Assembly (NCBI GenBank): GCA_021323605.1
Contig: JAJPKS010000219.1
Coordinates: 1 to 50,811 of the forward strand
Length of the DNA: 50,811 bases
DNA from: Bacillota bacterium
GTDB taxonomy: Bacteria > Chloroflexota > Dormibacteria > Dormibacterales > Dormibacteraceae
Reading direction: 5' to 3'
Position numbers and translations under genes: made by a program. This document shows, one piece after another, positions 17,711-26,432 of this stretch (position 1 is the stretch's first letter; each line of letters opens with the position of its first letter). The notes below the pieces were generated by a model. It saw nothing but the letters and a program-made list of their open reading frames with translations. It did no database searches and had not been told where the DNA came from.

Positions 17711-18717
17711 CCCCAGCGTCGCCGGAGCCTGGGCAGGATTTCTTTCGCGTAGAGACGCAGGAAGCGCGCCTGATCGTCACCCGGATGGTGGAAGACCAGG
17801 TGGGTGAAGCCCAGCTCCAGGTAGGGGGCGATCTGCTCGACGTGCTGCTCGGGATCGTCGGAGACCAGCCAGCGCCGCTCCGGGTGCGCCACCCTGGCGG
17901 CCCGCTCCTCCATCTCCCGCGGGTTGTGCACCCCGACCTTCTCCTCCGGGGAGAGGGCCAGGGCGGCCCAGATCCTGGTGTCAGCCAGGGCCCGGGCCCG
18001 GTCGGTGTCGAACGACACCTTGACCTCGATCGTCTTCTCCAGGGCCTCGACGTCCCGGCCCGCCGCCTTCGCGCCCTCCTGGACGGCGGGCAGCAGACGG
18101 TCGCGGTAGAGTTCCATGCCCTTGCCCGAGGTGCAGATGAAACCGTCCCCCTGCCGGCCGGCGAAGCGGGCGGCCACCTCCCCGGAGGCGGCGACGTAGA
18201 TCGGCAGCGGCCGCTCGGGACGGTCGTACACGGTGGCGCCCCGGACTCGGTAGTACTCCCCCTCGAACTCGACGAAGTCCTCCGTCCAGAGCCGGCGGAT
18301 GAGCCGGACGGCCTCGCTCAGGCGCCGGAACCGTTCCCGGAAGTCGGGCCACTCGATCCCGACCACCGGAGCCTCGTTCATCGACTCGCCGGTGCCGACG
18401 CCGAGCACGATCCGGCCGGGGTAGAGGACGCCGAGGGTGGCGAAGGCCTGGGCCACGACCGTGGGGTGGTATCGGAAGGTGGGGGTCAGCACGCTGGTGC
18501 CGAGGGTCACCCGCCGGGTCCGCTCGCCGACCGCGGCCAGCCAGGCGGGCGAGAAGAAGGCGTGGCCATCGGTGTGGCGCCAGGGCTGGAAGTGGTCGCT
18601 CACCCAGACGCTGTCGAAGCCGAGCTCCTCGGCCAGCACGGCCAGCTCCACCAGGGTCCGGGGGCCGAACTGCTCGGCCGAGGCCTTCCAGCCCAGCCGG
18701 AGGGGATGCACGGTCAT
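17707..18717 (-). CDS. fgd: F420-dependent glucose-6-phosphate dehydrogenase
   Basis: The 336-aa protein is close to mycobacterial Fgd1 in length and motifs, and would reduce F420 with glucose 6-phosphate. It has [19 protein letters not shown] at the start, SDHFQPWRH (active-site H42 and W46), [29 protein letters not shown] (catalytic Glu) and [15 protein letters not shown]. These are features of Fgd rather than of general luciferase-like monooxygenases. It overlaps cofC by 4 bp and the preceding small membrane gene by 4 bp, so the enzyme that loads F420 with electrons is made together with two F420 biosynthetic enzymes. Confidence 0.9.
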   Translation of the reverse strand: MTVHPLRLGWKASAEQFGPRTLVELAVLAEELGFDSVWVSDHFQPWRHTDGHAFFSPAWLAAVGERTRRVTLGTSVLTPTFRYHPTVVAQAFATLGVLYPGRIVLGVGTGESMNEAPVVGIEWPDFRERFRRLSEAVRLIRRLWTEDFVEFEGEYYRVRGATVYDRPERPLPIYVAASGEVAARFAGRQGDGFICTSGKGMELYRDRLLPAVQEGAKAAGRDVEALEKTIEVKVSFDTDRARALADTRIWAALALSPEEKVGVHNPREMEERAARVAHPERRWLVSDDPEQHVEQIAPYLELGFTHLVFHHPGDDQARFLRLYAKEILPRLRRRWG

Positions 18718-18905
18718 CGCCGGTGAGGGAAGTACCGCCGCCAGCTGAAGGCCACGCCGGCGACCAGGGCCGCCGCCACCACCGCCAGCAGCGAGAGCAG
18801 GCTCGTCCGGTTGAAGGTGGCCACCCCGTAGGCGGTCATCGCCGCCACCAGCCCGACGCCGAGCACGATCATGAGCGCCAGCGTGACGGCCCGATAGACC
18901 TTCAC
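18714..18905 (-). CDS. Small two-helix membrane protein, first gene of the F420 operon
   Basis: The 63-aa product ([18 protein letters not shown] at the start) has two membrane helices at about 5-28 and 34-54 and a basic C-terminal tail (RRYFPHRR). The GTG start on the complement at 18905 has a GGGGGAGA Shine-Dalgarno sequence about 6 nt upstream. Longer upstream starts add only low-complexity residues. Its TGA overlaps the fgd ATG as ATGA, so the two are probably translationally coupled. I do not know the family. The coupling suggests a link to F420 reduction at the membrane, which is only inference. Confidence 0.6.
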   Translation of the reverse strand: MKVYRAVTLALMIVLGVGLVAAMTAYGVATFNRTSLLSLLAVVAAALVAGVAFSWRRYFPHRR

Positions 18906-19123
18906 CGGGTCATCTCCCCCCGGCGGGACCGGGTCGGCCCGTGCCGGGACGGGCCGGTCCTCCCGCCCGATCGTCGATACGTCGTGGCGTCGTCTCGCAT
19001 GGTCTCTACATCCTCCAACCGCCGCTTCCAGCCCGGGCCGTCCCGGCTCGCAGCCCGGCGGCGCGGTGCGCAACCGCCCGGCCGGACGCGTGACCGCCGC
19101 GCCCGGCGCCGGCCATCGTTGCT

Positions 19124-19129
19124 TACCAT
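19124..19129 (+). promoter_or_regulatory. -10 box before the biotin ligase gene
   Basis: TACCAT is 9 nt before the GTG at 19139 with no Shine-Dalgarno sequence. The same hexamer serves the sirtuin gene on the other strand. Confidence 0.5.
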
Positions 19130-19138
19130 ACCCGCACG

Positions 19139-19774
19139 GTGGACCCGATCCGGCTGGCAGAGGTGACCTCGACCCAGGACGTGGCCCGCGGCCTGCCCGT
19201 CGGCTCGGTGGTGGTGGCCGACCATCAGACCGCCGGCCGGGGCAGGCTGGGCAGGCGCTGGGAGGCGCCTGCGGGCAGTGCCCTGCTGGCCTCGTTCGTG
19301 CAGCCGCGGCGACCGCTCGCCTCGCTCGCGGCCGGGGTGGCGGCCGCCCGCGCCTGCGGTGAGCGGGTACGGCTCAAGTGGCCGAACGACTTGTTGCTGG
19401 AGGGTCGCAAGCTCGGGGGCATTCTGGTCGAGGTCCACGGCGACACCTGTGTGGTGGGCATCGGCATCAACCTCTCCTGGGCCCCGCCTGGCGCCGCCGC
19501 CCTGGGCGCGGATCGCGATCGGCTGCTGGAGGGGCTGCGGAGGGAGCTCCAGCGCTGGTTCGCGGCCCCGGCCGAGACGGTGCTGGCCGCCTGGCGGGAG
19601 CGCTCGGACACGCTCGGCCGGCGCGTCCGGGTGGAGCTGCCCGGTGGTGCGCTGGAGGGGATGGCCGAGGACGTCGCCGGCGACGGCTCCCTGATCGTGG
19701 CCGGCACCAGGGTGGCGGCCGGGGAGGTGATCCACCTGAGGGCCGACGGCACCCCCGCCCTCTCCGGAAGCTGA
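19139..19774 (+). CDS. birA: Biotin--[acetyl-CoA carboxylase] ligase
   Basis: The 211-aa enzyme would attach biotin to carboxyl-carrier proteins through biotinyl-AMP. It contains EVTSTQDVAR, the adenylate-binding HQTAGRGRLGRRW (29-41), LKWPNDLLLEGRKLGGILVE and VVGIGINLSW. A C-terminal SH3-like domain follows (LGRRVRVELPGGALEGMAEDV). There is no N-terminal winged helix, so it is a monofunctional group I ligase and not a repressor. The GTG start is supported by the TACCAT box. It diverges from the F420 operon. Confidence 0.92.
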   Translation: MDPIRLAEVTSTQDVARGLPVGSVVVADHQTAGRGRLGRRWEAPAGSALLASFVQPRRPLASLAAGVAAARACGERVRLKWPNDLLLEGRKLGGILVEVHGDTCVVGIGINLSWAPPGAAALGADRDRLLEGLRRELQRWFAAPAETVLAAWRERSDTLGRRVRVELPGGALEGMAEDVAGDGSLIVAGTRVAAGEVIHLRADGTPALSGS

Positions 19775-19845
19775 GCCGAGGGCGCCGGCCCCGATCCACC
19801 GCGGACGGTGCGCACGGACGGAGCGCCGGGCTCTCCCGTGGCCGG

Positions 19846-21039
19846 TCAGGTCGGGTTCGTCCCCGAGGCCGCCGTCACCTCCGGGGCCGCGAGCTGCTCT
19901 TTCAGCACCGCCGCCAGCGGCGCCACGAACTGCTCGTGGTTGTCCCAGTAATCGTGGACCTGGAAGGCGGTCCCGGCCACGTGGCCCCGGTTGTCGACGA
20001 CCAGGTCCTGGACCGCCACCGACGTCAGCCGGCCGGTGTCGGGGTCCATGGCCTGGAGGAGGCCGGAGGCGTCCGGCAGCGGCTCACCCCGGCGCCAGGA
20101 GGCGGGGGGCGAGAGCGGGTCGGCGATGGGGTCGTCCGGATCCCAGAAGTTGAGCCACCGTGGCACCAGCCGGATGGCGCCCACCTCTGAACCCCAGCGG
20201 AGGAGCACGACGAACTTCCGGAGCGGCGACCCGGCGGTCACCAGCGCCGCCAGCCTGGCGGTCCGACCGGGCTCGAGCGTGCGCAGCACGTCGAAGGCCA
20301 CCACCGTGCCCTGGCTGTGCGCGTTGACCACCACCCGGGAGACATCCGGGCGGAGGAGCAGGCGGAGCAGGGCCTCGCGGACGAAGCCCCGCACCCGCTC
20401 CCTGACGTCGTTGCGGATCACGAAGGCACCGATGTCGTCTTCGATCTGGCGCAGGATCGACGCCGCTCCGTCGCCTCCGAGGCTCGCGTCGCGCCGCACC
20501 CGGAGGCTGGGCGTGGTCGAGGGCTCCTCCGGGTGCAGCAGGGAAGCGGCGTCCCGGAAGAGCAGGCGGGCGATCCCGCGCAGCGTCGCGTAGCGGCCGA
20601 TCGAGGGCAGGGCCAGCTCCGCCGTCTCCAGGAGCGAGGGGAGGTCGGGCCCGTGCTCCTGGAGCCCCGTGTACACCAGAGCGACGTGGGCGATCGCGGC
20701 CCCGGGAACGACCAGCTCGGCGCCCTCGGTGTCGACCCCTCCGTCGGTGCCCAGCCGCCCCAGCCGGGCCAGGCCGGCCTCGGGCGAGCCGCCCTCGGGC
20801 GGCCACCGGCTGGTCACGTAGACGGGGACGGTGGGGCCCGTCTGGTGCGAGGCCCGCCGTGGGTCGTCGCTCAGCAGCGGACCCAGCCGCTCGGCCAGGG
20901 CCAGGTGCAGGGCGTCGGCGTAGCCGGGGACGCCGGGAGCCGGGGCCTGCTGGAAGCCGATCCCGTGGACGGTGAGCAGGCAGCAGAGGCCCGGCCGGAC
21001 CCCGGGAGGTGAGAGGCTAGGAGGAGGTGCCGCGGCCAT
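19846..21039 (-). CDS. Alpha/beta hydrolase-like protein
   Basis: The 397-aa protein starts with a strand and oxyanion region (CLLTVHGIGFQQ). It has the nucleophile elbow VVVNAHSQGTVVAFDVL, with Ser in HSQG, then VTAGSPLRKF. Candidates for the remaining triad are an Asp in FWDPDDPIADPL and a His in VHDYWDNHEQF. There is no signal peptide or membrane helix, so it is probably a cytosolic esterase- or lipase-like enzyme; no substrate can be named. The first 23 bp overlap the end of the sirtuin gene on the same strand, so the two are likely co-transcribed. Confidence 0.72.
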   Translation of the reverse strand: MAAAPPPSLSPPGVRPGLCCLLTVHGIGFQQAPAPGVPGYADALHLALAERLGPLLSDDPRRASHQTGPTVPVYVTSRWPPEGGSPEAGLARLGRLGTDGGVDTEGAELVVPGAAIAHVALVYTGLQEHGPDLPSLLETAELALPSIGRYATLRGIARLLFRDAASLLHPEEPSTTPSLRVRRDASLGGDGAASILRQIEDDIGAFVIRNDVRERVRGFVREALLRLLLRPDVSRVVVNAHSQGTVVAFDVLRTLEPGRTARLAALVTAGSPLRKFVVLLRWGSEVGAIRLVPRWLNFWDPDDPIADPLSPPASWRRGEPLPDASGLLQAMDPDTGRLTSVAVQDLVVDNRGHVAGTAFQVHDYWDNHEQFVAPLAAVLKEQLAAPEVTAASGTNPT

Positions 21040-21850
21040 CCGAGGACGGGGACCGAGACGGAGCGGCGGTGTCGCCGGCCTCGCGCCGACGGCGGACCTC
21101 GGCCTCCAGGCGGGGCAGCAGCTCCCCCGAGCGACCGCGGAGGACCACGGTCGCGGCCACGTCCACCGGGGTGGGCTCGTCGTTGACCACGATCAGGGGC
21201 ACGCCCCGCTCCACGGCGGTCGAGGGGACGTCGGCGGCCGGGTACACCTGGAGCGAGCTCCCCACCACCAGCATCAGGTCGCAGCCGCGGGCGAGCTCGA
21301 AGGCCTCCATCAGCGCCCGAGCCGGCAGCGGCTCCCCGAAGAGCACCACCTCCGGTTTCAGATGTCTTCCGCCGCAGGTGCCGCAGCGGGGCGGGAGCTC
21401 GCGTTCGAGCCGGGCCTGGACCTCGGCGCGGTCCTCGATCGCCCCGCAGTCGAGGCAACGCACGCGGCGGCCGTTGCCGTGCAGCTCCACCAGGCACCGG
21501 GTGCCGGCGTCGCGGTGCAGGCCGTCGGTGTTCTGGGTGACCACCCCCCGGAGGTGGCCGGCGGCCTCGAGCGCGGCCAGGGCCAGGTGGCCGGGGTTGG
21601 GACGGGCGGCGGCGTAGCTCCGCCAGCGCTCGGCCGCCAGGCTCCAATACCGGCCGGGATCGCGGAGGAAGGCCTCGATCGAGGAGACCTGGTAGGGGTC
21701 GTACCGGTGCCAGAGGCCGTCACGGCCCCGGAAGGTGCTGATGCCGCTCTCGGCCGAGACCCCGGCCCCGGTGAACGCCACCCCCATGCGGGCCCGGGCC
21801 GTCAGCTCGGCCGCCCGTCCGAGGTCTCCCTCCTCGTCCCTGCTCGACAC
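21017..21850 (-). CDS. NAD-dependent protein deacylase, Sir2 family
   Basis: The 277-aa protein has all sirtuin hallmarks: GAGVSAESGISTFRG (28-42) for NAD binding, TQNTDGLH, the catalytic His in VELHGNG, and a zinc module CLDC with CGTC. FGEPLP, VVGSSLQVYPAA and IVVNDEPTP follow. It removes acyl groups from lysines using NAD+. Tyr and Arg that mark desuccinylases (YxxR after the GAG loop) are not clear, so it is more likely a deacetylase. The GTG start follows TACCAT by 8 nt (leaderless). The alpha/beta hydrolase gene overlaps its 3' end. Confidence 0.9.
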   Translation of the reverse strand: MSSRDEEGDLGRAAELTARARMGVAFTGAGVSAESGISTFRGRDGLWHRYDPYQVSSIEAFLRDPGRYWSLAAERWRSYAAARPNPGHLALAALEAAGHLRGVVTQNTDGLHRDAGTRCLVELHGNGRRVRCLDCGAIEDRAEVQARLERELPPRCGTCGGRHLKPEVVLFGEPLPARALMEAFELARGCDLMLVVGSSLQVYPAADVPSTAVERGVPLIVVNDEPTPVDVAATVVLRGRSGELLPRLEAEVRRRREAGDTAAPSRSPSSDGRGTSS

Positions 21851-21858
21851 CGACCGCT

Positions 21859-21864
21859 ATGGTA
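21859..21864 (-). promoter_or_regulatory. -10 box of the sirtuin gene
   Basis: TACCAT on the minus strand is 8 nt from the GTG at 21850, without a Shine-Dalgarno sequence. Confidence 0.5.
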
Positions 21865-21891
21865 CGGGCCCGATCCGTCCCCGGCGCCGGC

Positions 21892-22746
21892 TCACCCCTG
21901 GCGGGCCATCGCCTCCAGGCGCCGGATCCGCTCCTCCAGGGGGGGATGGGTGGAGAAGAGGCCGGCCAGCGACCGTCCCGAGAGCGGGTTGACCAGATAG
22001 AGGTGGGCGAAGGCGGGCTGGGCGGTCTGGGACGGCACCGCCTGGGTCGCCCGCTCCAGCTTGCGCAGCGCGCTCGCCAGCGCCAGCGGTTCGCGGCTGA
22101 CCCGGGCGCCGGTGCGGTCGGCCTCGTACTCCCGGGAGCGGGAGACCGCGAGCTGGATCAAGACGGCCGCGACCGAGCCCAGGATGGCGAACAGGACCAG
22201 GCCGACGACCGCCAGCGGGTTCTGGTCCTCCTCGTCCCGGGCGCCGCCCCAGAACAACCCCCACTGGGCGATGTTGGCCAGGAAGGTGATGGTGCCGGCC
22301 AGGACGGCGACCACGGTGCTGATCAGGATGTCCCGGTTGCGGACGTGGGCGAACTCGTGCGCCAGCACCCCGTACACCTCCTCCTGGTCGAGGATGCGCA
22401 GCAGCCCCTGGTTGACGCAGATGGAGGCATGGGCCGGGCTCCGGCCGGTGGCGAAGGCGTTGGGGCTGGGGTCCGGGCTCACGTAGACGCGGGGTTTGGG
22501 CACTCCGTACTGGGCCGCCAGCCGGTCGGCCAGCCGGTGTAGCCCCGGCGCCTCCTCGGGGCCGACCTCGTGCGCCTGGGCCGCGGCCAGGGCCATGCGA
22601 TCCCCGAAGAAGTAGGCCACCCCGTTGCCCACCAGGGCGATGAGGAAGGCGATGATGAGGCCCGAACGCCCGAAGAGCAAGCCCCCCGCACCCACCAGGA
22701 TGACGGTGAGGACGATCATCCAGAAGAACGTCTTGAACCAGTTCAC
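21892..22746 (-). CDS. htpX: HtpX-type M48 membrane zinc metalloprotease
   Basis: The 284-aa protein has two N-terminal membrane helices (about 7-26 and 29-48), the zinc motif HEFAH (130-134), two further helices near 143-165 and 178-200, and the third ligand in SREYEADRTGA. The segment PNAFATGRSPAHASI before the motif is typical of HtpX, which degrades damaged membrane proteins with its active site on the cytoplasmic side. A GGTAGAGAG Shine-Dalgarno sequence precedes the GTG. The NUDIX gene ends 18 bp upstream, so they may form an operon. Confidence 0.93.
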   Translation of the reverse strand: MNWFKTFFWMIVLTVILVGAGGLLFGRSGLIIAFLIALVGNGVAYFFGDRMALAAAQAHEVGPEEAPGLHRLADRLAAQYGVPKPRVYVSPDPSPNAFATGRSPAHASICVNQGLLRILDQEEVYGVLAHEFAHVRNRDILISTVVAVLAGTITFLANIAQWGLFWGGARDEEDQNPLAVVGLVLFAILGSVAAVLIQLAVSRSREYEADRTGARVSREPLALASALRKLERATQAVPSQTAQPAFAHLYLVNPLSGRSLAGLFSTHPPLEERIRRLEAMARQG

Positions 22747-22764
22747 GGCTCTCTACCTCGGTTG

Positions 22765-23295
22765 CTACCTTGGTTGCTCCCGCAGGGATTGTTCCCGGAG
22801 GTCGAGCCAGTCACTCATGGCCTCGCGGTGGCTGGGGAAGGCGGGCTCGGGCAGGCGGTCGCGGGAGAAGGCCGCCACCTCCAGCATCTCCTCCCCCGGC
22901 GCCGGCACCGCTCCCGGCCGCAGCCGTCCCAGGTAGGCGATGCCGACCATGCTGGGCGCGTCCCGCTTGCGGATGTGGTACACGCCGAGCAGGGACACGA
23001 TCTCGACCTCGGCCCCGATCTCCTCCCGGCACTCCCGGGCGGCGGAGCTGGCGGGGTGCTCGTCGTCGTTGACGTACCCGCCGGGCAGGCACCACCGGCC
23101 GTAGCCGGGCTCGATGCCCCGCCGCCCCATCACGACCTCCCCGGCTTCGTTCTCCACCACCACCATGGTCACGACCTTGGGATCCCGCCAGAGCACGAAC
23201 CCGCAGCGGGCACACGCCTCGAGCTCCCGGCCCTCGATCGTGCGCAGCTCGAGGCCGGTCCCGCAGTTGACGCAAAAGTGAGGCACATCGTCCAT
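22765..23295 (-). CDS. NUDIX hydrolase with N-terminal zinc ribbon
   Basis: The 176-aa protein begins with a zinc ribbon (CVNC, then CARC at 8-33). It carries a complete Nudix box in the segment starting PGGYVNDDEHPASSAARE and ending CREEIGAEV (GX5EX7REUXEEXGU). The family hydrolyses nucleoside diphosphates linked to another group. The zinc ribbon and the following LWRDPKVV are seen in NADH pyrophosphatase-like and ADP-ribose-type members; no specific substrate can be assigned. It diverges from the MaoC gene, whose promoter lies in the gap. Confidence 0.85.
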   Translation of the reverse strand: MDDVPHFCVNCGTGLELRTIEGRELEACARCGFVLWRDPKVVTMVVVENEAGEVVMGRRGIEPGYGRWCLPGGYVNDDEHPASSAARECREEIGAEVEIVSLLGVYHIRKRDAPSMVGIAYLGRLRPGAVPAPGEEMLEVAAFSRDRLPEPAFPSHREAMSDWLDLREQSLREQPR

Positions 23296-23335
23296 GGTAG
23301 GCGGACGTCACCCCGTGGACGGCCCCGGCTCCGGG

Positions 23336-23341
23336 TATACT
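23336..23341 (+). promoter_or_regulatory. -10 box of the MaoC-domain gene
   Basis: TATACT (5 of 6 consensus) lies 28 nt before the proposed CTG start. It falls inside the frame if the upstream ATG at 23294 is used, which argues for the later start. Confidence 0.5.
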
Positions 23342-23368
23342 CGCAGCTTCGGATCACGGAGAGCGTCC

Positions 23369-24673
23369 CTGGAACTCCAGCACTTCGAAGACCTGCCGCT
23401 GGGCAGCGAGTGGACGACACGGCGCCGGACGATCGGCCCGGCCGAAGTGGCCGTGTTCCTCGGTCTGTCGGGCGACCTGAACCCGCTGTACGCCGACGTG
23501 GAGTACGCCCACGGCGGCCCATTCGGCGAGGTGGTGGTCCCCGGCGCGCTGATCGCGGCCACGGCCATCGGCCTGGGCACCATCGACGGGCCGGTCCCGG
23601 CCACGGTCGGCCTGGTGGGGATGGACTGGCGCTTCCAGCGCCCGGTGCGCGTGGGCGACACCATCCAGTGCCGCTGGCGCCTCCATCGCAAGCGCGACGT
23701 CGAGAACCCGCGCTGGGGCCTGGCCGTCTGGCAGGTCGAGGTGGAGAACCAGCGGGGCGAGGTGGTGGCCACCGCCGATCTGGTCCGGCTCGTGAGCCGC
23801 CGTCAGGTACCGACCGAGGTCCGGCCGGGAAAGCGGCGGCGCCGACGCCGCGGCCTGGAGACGGGGACCGTCGAGCCCCCGCCGAAGCCGCCGCCCGGCC
23901 CACTCCGGGAGCCGCTCCCGGAGCCCGAGCGATGGCCCGAGGCGGCTCGCGGCGAACGGCCTCGCCCGCCCGAGCCCCTGCGGCCGGAGCGCGGCCCGGA
24001 GAAGGCCCCCGAAGCCGTGCCGGCCCGGGCCGCCGGGCGGGGACGGCGCCCCCCCAGGCCCGCTCAGCCCGTCCCCTCCGACCGGCCGGAGCCCGCGGCC
24101 GAGGTCCCAGCCGGGCCGGAGACGGTGCCCGCCCCCGCCGCCCCGGAGCCGGGAAGGCCCTCTCCGGCTCCGGAGTCCGGGGATTCCCGGCACGGCCTCG
24201 AGACGGCTCCGGGCGGTCCTCCCTCCGTGACCCCCGAGGCCGGGGCCTGGCGACCACCGGAGGAGGTGCGCCGGAGGGAGGAGGCACGCACCCCAGCCAG
24301 CGCCGGCCAGCCGGCCGGCGCCACCGCCGAGACCGAGGCCCGGCCGGCCTTCGCCCCGCTCGCCCCCGAAGCCTCCTGGCCGGTCGTGGCTCCGCCGGCG
24401 CCGGCCGAGGCGCCGGCCGAGGTCCAGCCGGCTCCGCGACGGCAGCGGCGCGCCTCGACGGCCCCGGCCGCGGGCGGAGATGCCACCGAGGCGCCGACCC
24501 CCCGTCGCCGAAGGCGCCGGCACGGCGGTGGCTCCACCCCCGCCGCGCCGGCCGGGTCCCCGCCGCCCGAGGGATCGATCCCGGAGACAGAGCCGGCGAC
24601 GACGGCGGCGATCGGCGAGGAGGGCACCCGGGACGACCCCGCCGCCCCGGCCGGACCGCCACCCGAGGGCTGA
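23369..24673 (+). CDS. MaoC-like hydratase domain protein with long disordered tail
   Basis: Residues 1-150 form a MaoC/hot-dog fold: LQHFEDLPLGSEWTTRRRT, FLGLSGDLNPLYADVEYA (the catalytic Asp is in SGDLNPLY, but the usual His is replaced by Tyr), VVVPGALIAATAIG, and GDTIQCRWRL. The remaining ~285 residues are Pro/Ala/Glu/Arg-rich with an early basic cluster (KRRRRRRG) and no fold I can see. I prefer a CTG start at 23369, 5 nt after GGAGAG and behind the TATACT box; the ATG at 23294 adds unconserved residues. MaoC proteins hydrate enoyl-CoA thioesters. The tail is not part of the family and may be an interaction or localisation region. Confidence 0.75.
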   Translation: MELQHFEDLPLGSEWTTRRRTIGPAEVAVFLGLSGDLNPLYADVEYAHGGPFGEVVVPGALIAATAIGLGTIDGPVPATVGLVGMDWRFQRPVRVGDTIQCRWRLHRKRDVENPRWGLAVWQVEVENQRGEVVATADLVRLVSRRQVPTEVRPGKRRRRRRGLETGTVEPPPKPPPGPLREPLPEPERWPEAARGERPRPPEPLRPERGPEKAPEAVPARAAGRGRRPPRPAQPVPSDRPEPAAEVPAGPETVPAPAAPEPGRPSPAPESGDSRHGLETAPGGPPSVTPEAGAWRPPEEVRRREEARTPASAGQPAGATAETEARPAFAPLAPEASWPVVAPPAPAEAPAEVQPAPRRQRRASTAPAAGGDATEAPTPRRRRRRHGGGSTPAAPAGSPPPEGSIPETEPATTAAIGEEGTRDDPAAPAGPPPEG

Positions 24674-24683
24674 GCCGTCGCCC

Positions 24684-25562
24684 TCAGTCGTCGGGGCCGG
24701 GCGGCTCCAGCTGTTCCAGGAACTCGATGACCCGGCGGGTGAGTTGGCTCGGCGTGGACGCCCCGCTGGTCACACCGACCCGCTTTACCCCCCGGAACCA
24801 GCCGGGATCGATGTCCTCCAGCCGGTCGACCAGGTGCGCGGGCTTCCCGCCCAGCTTTCGCACCACCTCCACCAGCCGGTTGGAGTTGGACGACCTCGGA
24901 CTCCCGACCACGATCACCAGGTCGACCTCCCGGGCGGCCCGGACCGCGGCCTCCTGCCGCTCCTGGGTGGCCCGGCAGATCTCGTTGTAGACCTCCACCT
25001 CCGGGTACCGGCGCCTGACGGCCTCGATCATCTCTTCGGTATCCCACATGGAGAGCGTGGTCTGACAGGTGACGGCGACCCTGCCTCGGGGGATGTCCAG
25101 CCGTTCGACATCCTCCAGGTCCTGGACGAGGTGGACGTGCCCCGGCGCCTCGCCCAGCACGCCCTCGGGCTCGGGATGTCCCCGGCGCCCGACGTAGATC
25201 ACCTCGTAGCCCCGCGAGGCGAGGTCGCGCACCAGCTCGTGGGTGCGCACCACATCGGAGCAGGTGGCGTCCACCGCCCGCAGCCCCCGCTCGGCGGCCC
25301 GCCGCTTGACCTGGGGCGAGACCCCGTGGGCGGTGAAGATCACGGTGCCCTCCGAGATCATGTCCAGGCCGGCCAGACGGTTCGGGGGGTCGACCAGATC
25401 GATACCCTGACGCTGGAGGTCGTCGGTGGCGTGGGTGTTGTGGACCAGGTGCCCGAGCATGTAGACGGGCCCGTCGGTGGACTCCCTGACCCGCTTCGCG
25501 ATCCGAAACGCGTCGACCACCCCGTGGCAGTAGCCCCGTGGCGTGATGCGCACGACTTCCAT
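24684..25562 (-). CDS. ispH: 4-hydroxy-3-methylbut-2-enyl diphosphate reductase
   Basis: The 292-aa enzyme makes IPP and DMAPP in the last step of the methylerythritol phosphate pathway. The three iron-sulfur cysteines are at C12 (PRGYCHGV), C101 (VDATCSDV) and C196 (NEICRATQERQ). Other conserved parts are GHLVHNTHA and FTAHGVSP, then VIVVGSPRSSNSNRLVEV and VGVTSGASTPSQL. No other pathway gene is in the window. The ATG follows TAGGCT by 10 nt without a Shine-Dalgarno sequence, so it is probably its own leaderless unit. Its stop lies 11 bp from the convergent MaoC stop. Confidence 0.95.
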   Translation of the reverse strand: MEVVRITPRGYCHGVVDAFRIAKRVRESTDGPVYMLGHLVHNTHATDDLQRQGIDLVDPPNRLAGLDMISEGTVIFTAHGVSPQVKRRAAERGLRAVDATCSDVVRTHELVRDLASRGYEVIYVGRRGHPEPEGVLGEAPGHVHLVQDLEDVERLDIPRGRVAVTCQTTLSMWDTEEMIEAVRRRYPEVEVYNEICRATQERQEAAVRAAREVDLVIVVGSPRSSNSNRLVEVVRKLGGKPAHLVDRLEDIDPGWFRGVKRVGVTSGASTPSQLTRRVIEFLEQLEPPGPDD

Positions 25563-25572
25563 CTCGGCTACG

Positions 25573-25578
25573 AGCCTA
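25573..25578 (-). promoter_or_regulatory. -10 box of ispH
   Basis: TAGGCT on the minus strand precedes the ispH ATG by 10 nt with no Shine-Dalgarno sequence between them. Confidence 0.45.
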
Positions 25579-25607
25579 CCAGCGCGTCCGGTCGGAGCGC
25601 GTCGCGC

Positions 25608-26429
25608 TCACGTCGGCAGTCCGGCGAAGAGGTCGGGTTCGGGACGAGGCGCGCCCAGACGGCCACGGGCCAGCACGAAGCATTCACGGCCCAGAGCGGA
25701 CTCCAGGATCTGTCCCTGCATCTCGGCGAAGGGGCTCCGGGGGTCGTTCTGGCTCACGTGGGCGGCGAACGCCTCCAGCTTGCGCCCGACCAGGTCGCGC
25801 ACGTCGACCACGGTCGTGATCTCCTCGTCGGGCACGCCCAGGAGGCGTACCCCGGGATCGGCGGGGGCGCGGCCGGAGCGGCGCGCCGCCTCCTCGAAAC
25901 GGCGGGCCATCTCCTCGACGGAGCTCCGGGGGACGGCGTGCCAGTAGAGCTTGGCCGGTCGCCAGCCCTCGGCCTCCAGCAGGTCCAAGGCCGCCACCGT
26001 GGTCCGGTGGGCCTTGACGTGATCCGGATGCCCGTAGGTCCCGTCCGGGGTGTAGGTGACGACCACCTCCGGCCGCTCCTCGCGGAGCAGCTCGGCCAGC
26101 CGCCCCGCCGCCCGCTCCAGCGGGGCTCGATGGAAGGAGGCGGGATGGTCGTTGGCCGGGGTGCCGGCCATGCCCGAGTCGCGGAAGCCCAGGAACTCCT
26201 GGCGGTCGACGCCCAGGATCCGGCAGGCACGACCCAGCTCCTCGGTCCGCACCTCGGCCAGCCGGGGACGGACCGAGGCCTCGTCCATGTTGTGGATCTC
26301 CCCCTCCTCGCCCCGGGTGCAGGTGACCAGGACCACCCGATGGCCCCGGGCGTGGGCCCGCATCATTACCCCGCCGGTGGCGATGGCCTCGTCGTCGGGA
26401 TGGGCGTGCACGAGGAACAGGGTGGCCAC
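25608..26429 (-). CDS. PIG-L/LmbE family zinc deacetylase or amidase
   Basis: The 273-aa protein has the defining motif AHPDDE (9-14), TRGEEGE, and a second metal/active-site block in TYGHPDHVKAH. This family includes MshB and Mca of mycothiol metabolism and BshB of bacillithiol. The length and the PDGTYGHPDH block resemble the Mca/MshB branch. No other mycothiol gene is present, so the GlcNAc-type substrate is unknown. It is the last gene of the holB-hisC-HD-HAD operon, with its GTG 3 nt after the HAD stop. Confidence 0.85.
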   Translation of the reverse strand: MATLFLVHAHPDDEAIATGGVMMRAHARGHRVVLVTCTRGEEGEIHNMDEASVRPRLAEVRTEELGRACRILGVDRQEFLGFRDSGMAGTPANDHPASFHRAPLERAAGRLAELLREERPEVVVTYTPDGTYGHPDHVKAHRTTVAALDLLEAEGWRPAKLYWHAVPRSSVEEMARRFEEAARRSGRAPADPGVRLLGVPDEEITTVVDVRDLVGRKLEAFAAHVSQNDPRSPFAEMQGQILESALGRECFVLARGRLGAPRPEPDLFAGLPT

Positions 26430-26432
26430 GCT

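Noticed and set aside
24064..25047. Long minus-strand frame of about 327 codons over the MaoC tail and ispH
   Set aside because: Gly/Ala/Arg-rich shadow of the MaoC tail and ispH; high-GC sequence keeps many frames open.
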